Positions 5,141 through 6,590 of a stretch of 6,590 nucleotides of DNA are shown piece by piece. The translations under genes were made by a program, and so were the position numbers. The stretch is from DATJSN01 sp035504095 (GTDB taxonomy: Bacteria > Planctomycetota > Phycisphaerae > WQYP01): contig DATJSN010000015.1 of assembly GCA_035504095.1 (NCBI GenBank), positions 1-6,590 of the forward strand, in the 5' to 3' direction. The notes beneath the pieces are model-generated. The model saw nothing but the letters and a program-made list of their open reading frames with translations, was not told where the DNA came from and did not search any database. Each line of letters opens with the position of its first letter. Position 1 is the first letter of the stretch.

Positions 5141-6181
5141 ATGAACAAACGACAATTCAGCCGGCGGGGGTTTACTCTAATCGAGATGTTGGTGGTGATC
5201 GTTTGCATCGTTTTATTGGTCGCTTTGCTTTTGCCGGCGCTGACCATGGCCCAAGCGCTCTCTCAGAGCACGGGATGCACTTCTAATCTGCGGCAACTCG
5301 GCACGGCGTACAACGAATACCTTTCCACGTGCCAGAATCAGTTCGTCGCTTATTCTGATGTTGCCCCAAACGTAAGCGTTTGGATGACCGAAGTGGTCGG
5401 GTATATCGGCAACAATCCGACGCCGCCGACCACGACGACTACGTACTATCCATCGACGTCGCAATTGAAGGTCTTTCAATGCCCGTCAACAGCGCCTTTT
5501 ATGTCTCAGCCATTTCGTTCCCAGCCCTATCTGGATTACAGCAGACACGCCAACAAGTTCGCTGTAACCGGCGCTAAAGAATCAAAATATCCCTATGCTT
5601 CTGAACCCGACACCGCCTGGACGCCGTGGTTGTTTTATACCGGAAATACCAACAACCTGGCCGTCAAAACGCCCAATGTTTACGCGGGCAGCTACGGCTT
5701 CAATGAATTCAACGATTCGTTCACCTTTTTGTCCCCATGGAATACGAATGCCTCGGGTTTTGGAAATCCCTCTGGAGAAGAGGTTAGCTACACCGGCAAT
5801 TCATACGCTTCCGACGGTGGATTATATGGATATGATGTCACGGGTTATTTCAGCATGAACAACAACGTCACCCCGGGGCCTCAAACTCCCCTGTTTGGAG
5901 ATTGCGGCTGGTACGATGCATGGCCGAATACCTCTGGCGATTACGCCACAACCAGGAGCTATACGCTTCAACCGACCGGGTCGATGATGTCGGAAAAAGG
6001 TACTTATACCACGATCGACAATCATCTTGATCGATTCCTCATCAATCGCCACAACAACGCGATTAACATGGTCTTTCGCGATGGCCACGCTGACCACATT
6101 CCGCTTTCTCAGCTCTGGCAACTGCATTGGTCGGCCGATTTTATCCCCAATACCTCGGTGACGGTCACCAGCGAAAATTGA
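5141..6181 (+). CDS. Prepilin-type N-terminal cleavage / H-X9-DG domain protein
   Basis: 346 residues from the ATG at 5141. An in-frame ATG at 5111, directly after a TAA, would add 10 residues, but 5141 gives the normal short basic leader. Neither has a clear Shine-Dalgarno. The type III signal is MNKRQFSRRG|FTLIEML, cleaved and N-methylated by a prepilin peptidase; mature Glu5 (Glu15) is conserved. The hydrophobic helix spans residues ~16-34. The motif CTSNLRQLGTAYNEY (46-60) follows, then Cys114 in FQCPS. The H-X9-DG motif is His304 to Asp314-Gly315 (RHNNAINMVFRDGHAD), followed by LWQLHW (325-330). This architecture is characteristic of the large pseudopilin-like family of Planctomycetota and Verrucomicrobiota, thought to be surface or secretion-associated; its precise role is not established. 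The middle is rich in Asn, Thr, Ser, Tyr and Gly, as in a surface-exposed globular domain. It stands alone, convergent with the SDR gene 45 bases downstream. Confidence 0.93.
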   Translation: MNKRQFSRRGFTLIEMLVVIVCIVLLVALLLPALTMAQALSQSTGCTSNLRQLGTAYNEYLSTCQNQFVAYSDVAPNVSVWMTEVVGYIGNNPTPPTTTTTYYPSTSQLKVFQCPSTAPFMSQPFRSQPYLDYSRHANKFAVTGAKESKYPYASEPDTAWTPWLFYTGNTNNLAVKTPNVYAGSYGFNEFNDSFTFLSPWNTNASGFGNPSGEEVSYTGNSYASDGGLYGYDVTGYFSMNNNVTPGPQTPLFGDCGWYDAWPNTSGDYATTRSYTLQPTGSMMSEKGTYTTIDNHLDRFLINRHNNAINMVFRDGHADHIPLSQLWQLHWSADFIPNTSVTVTSEN

Positions 6182-6226
6182 TTACTCTTAACTCACCAGA
6201 TTGCACTCGATTGTTGCGCTCGAAAA

Positions 6227-6590
6227 CTACAACACGCTTCGCACTACGCCGCCGTCGGCCCGCAGGGCCGCGCCATTGGTGGCGCTGGCCGGCTCGCCGC
6301 AAACATATGCCACCATCGCTGCAACTTCCTCCGGCTTCTCGAAGCGCTTCAAAAGCGAGCTGGGTCGCACGGAGGCAAAAAATTCTTTTTCCAGCGCCGA
6401 TATATTCGTTTGCTTCGCCGCCGCCAGATTATTTAAAAAAACCTCCACACCTTCCGACCGGGTCGGTCCCGCCAGAACGGTGTTAACCGTCACGTTTGTG
6501 CCGGCGCTTAATTCCGCCAGTCCGCGTGCTACCGCGATCTGCGCTGTTTTTGTCATCCCATAGTGAATCATCTCCGCCGGAATGTTCACC
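6227..6590 (-). CDS. SDR-family oxidoreductase, C-terminal part (5' end outside window)
   Basis: The frame runs leftwards from the window edge to a TAG at 6229-6227 and covers about 120 C-terminal residues, roughly half of a normal ~260-residue short-chain dehydrogenase/reductase. The catalytic Tyr and Lys are in IHYGMTKTAQ (YxxxK). Then come VNTVLAGPTRSEGVE, which replaces the usual N-(S/T)-V-x-PG-x-(T/V) segment and has Ala where Pro is common. Next are an RFEKPEEVAAMVAYV helix and the C-terminal substrate/tetramer region ASATNGAALRADGGVV. The NAD(P)-binding TGxxxGxG motif and the catalytic Ser must lie beyond the window. The GTG at 6587-6589 is an internal Val codon, not a start. The sequence type (EMIHYGMTKTA, GPTRSEGVE) is familiar from uncharacterised SDRs, so the substrate cannot be named. 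Confidence 0.93.
   Translation of the reverse strand, partial: VNIPAEMIHYGMTKTAQIAVARGLAELSAGTNVTVNTVLAGPTRSEGVEVFLNNLAAAKQTNISALEKEFFASVRPSSLLKRFEKPEEVAAMVAYVCGEPASATNGAALRADGGVVRSVL

Noticed and set aside
6201..6563. A plus-strand frame opposite the dehydrogenase
   Set aside because: The minus-strand frame contains the YxxxK motif and an unmistakable SDR C-terminus; the plus frame is its shadow.

Overview
The window looks like a chromosomal piece of a PVC-superphylum bacterium, either Planctomycetota (Phycisphaerae-like) or Verrucomicrobiota (Pedosphaera-like). The best single clue is a prepilin-type protein with the C-terminal H-X9-DG signature, a family greatly expanded in those phyla. 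An SGNH hydrolase of a type I associate with the same bacteria and an NHL-propeller protein with a LolA-like front half fit this. The assignment rests on gene families recalled from memory, not on a search. I see no rRNA, tRNA, CRISPR array or transposase.

Left region (1-2760). The 3' part of one gene (2-400) is followed by a complete, larger gene (557-2683). Both encode a secreted LolA/outer-membrane-lipoprotein-sorting-like domain, and the second adds six 55-residue NHL repeats. The two genes also share a downstream sequence of about 44 bases at nearly the same distance from their stop codons, so they look like diverged tandem duplicates that differ by gain or loss of the propeller. This region is clearly more AT-rich than the next.

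Middle region (2760-4840). An unrecognised polytopic membrane protein (2926-4002) is followed on the same strand by a secreted SGNH/GDSL-like hydrolase (4108-4836). Between them lies a 101-base element bounded by perfect 18-base inverted repeats. Its left arm encodes the last residues and the stop codon of the membrane protein, and its right arm ends two bases before the Shine-Dalgarno sequence of the hydrolase. This is the most striking non-coding structure in the window.

Right region (4840-6590). An intergenic stretch of about 300 bases holds hairpins and a near-palindrome. Then come a complete type IV pilin-like/H-X9-DG protein (5141-6181) and, convergent to it, the C-terminal part of a short-chain dehydrogenase/reductase that runs off the window end on the minus strand.

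The genes do not form an evident pathway. Most are exported or membrane proteins (two LolA-like, one polytopic, one secreted hydrolase, one pilin-like). I find no convincing new multi-gene system. The points that merit follow-up are the inverted-repeat element, the duplicated LolA/NHL pair with its shared 3' flank, and the altered catalytic block of the SGNH protein.
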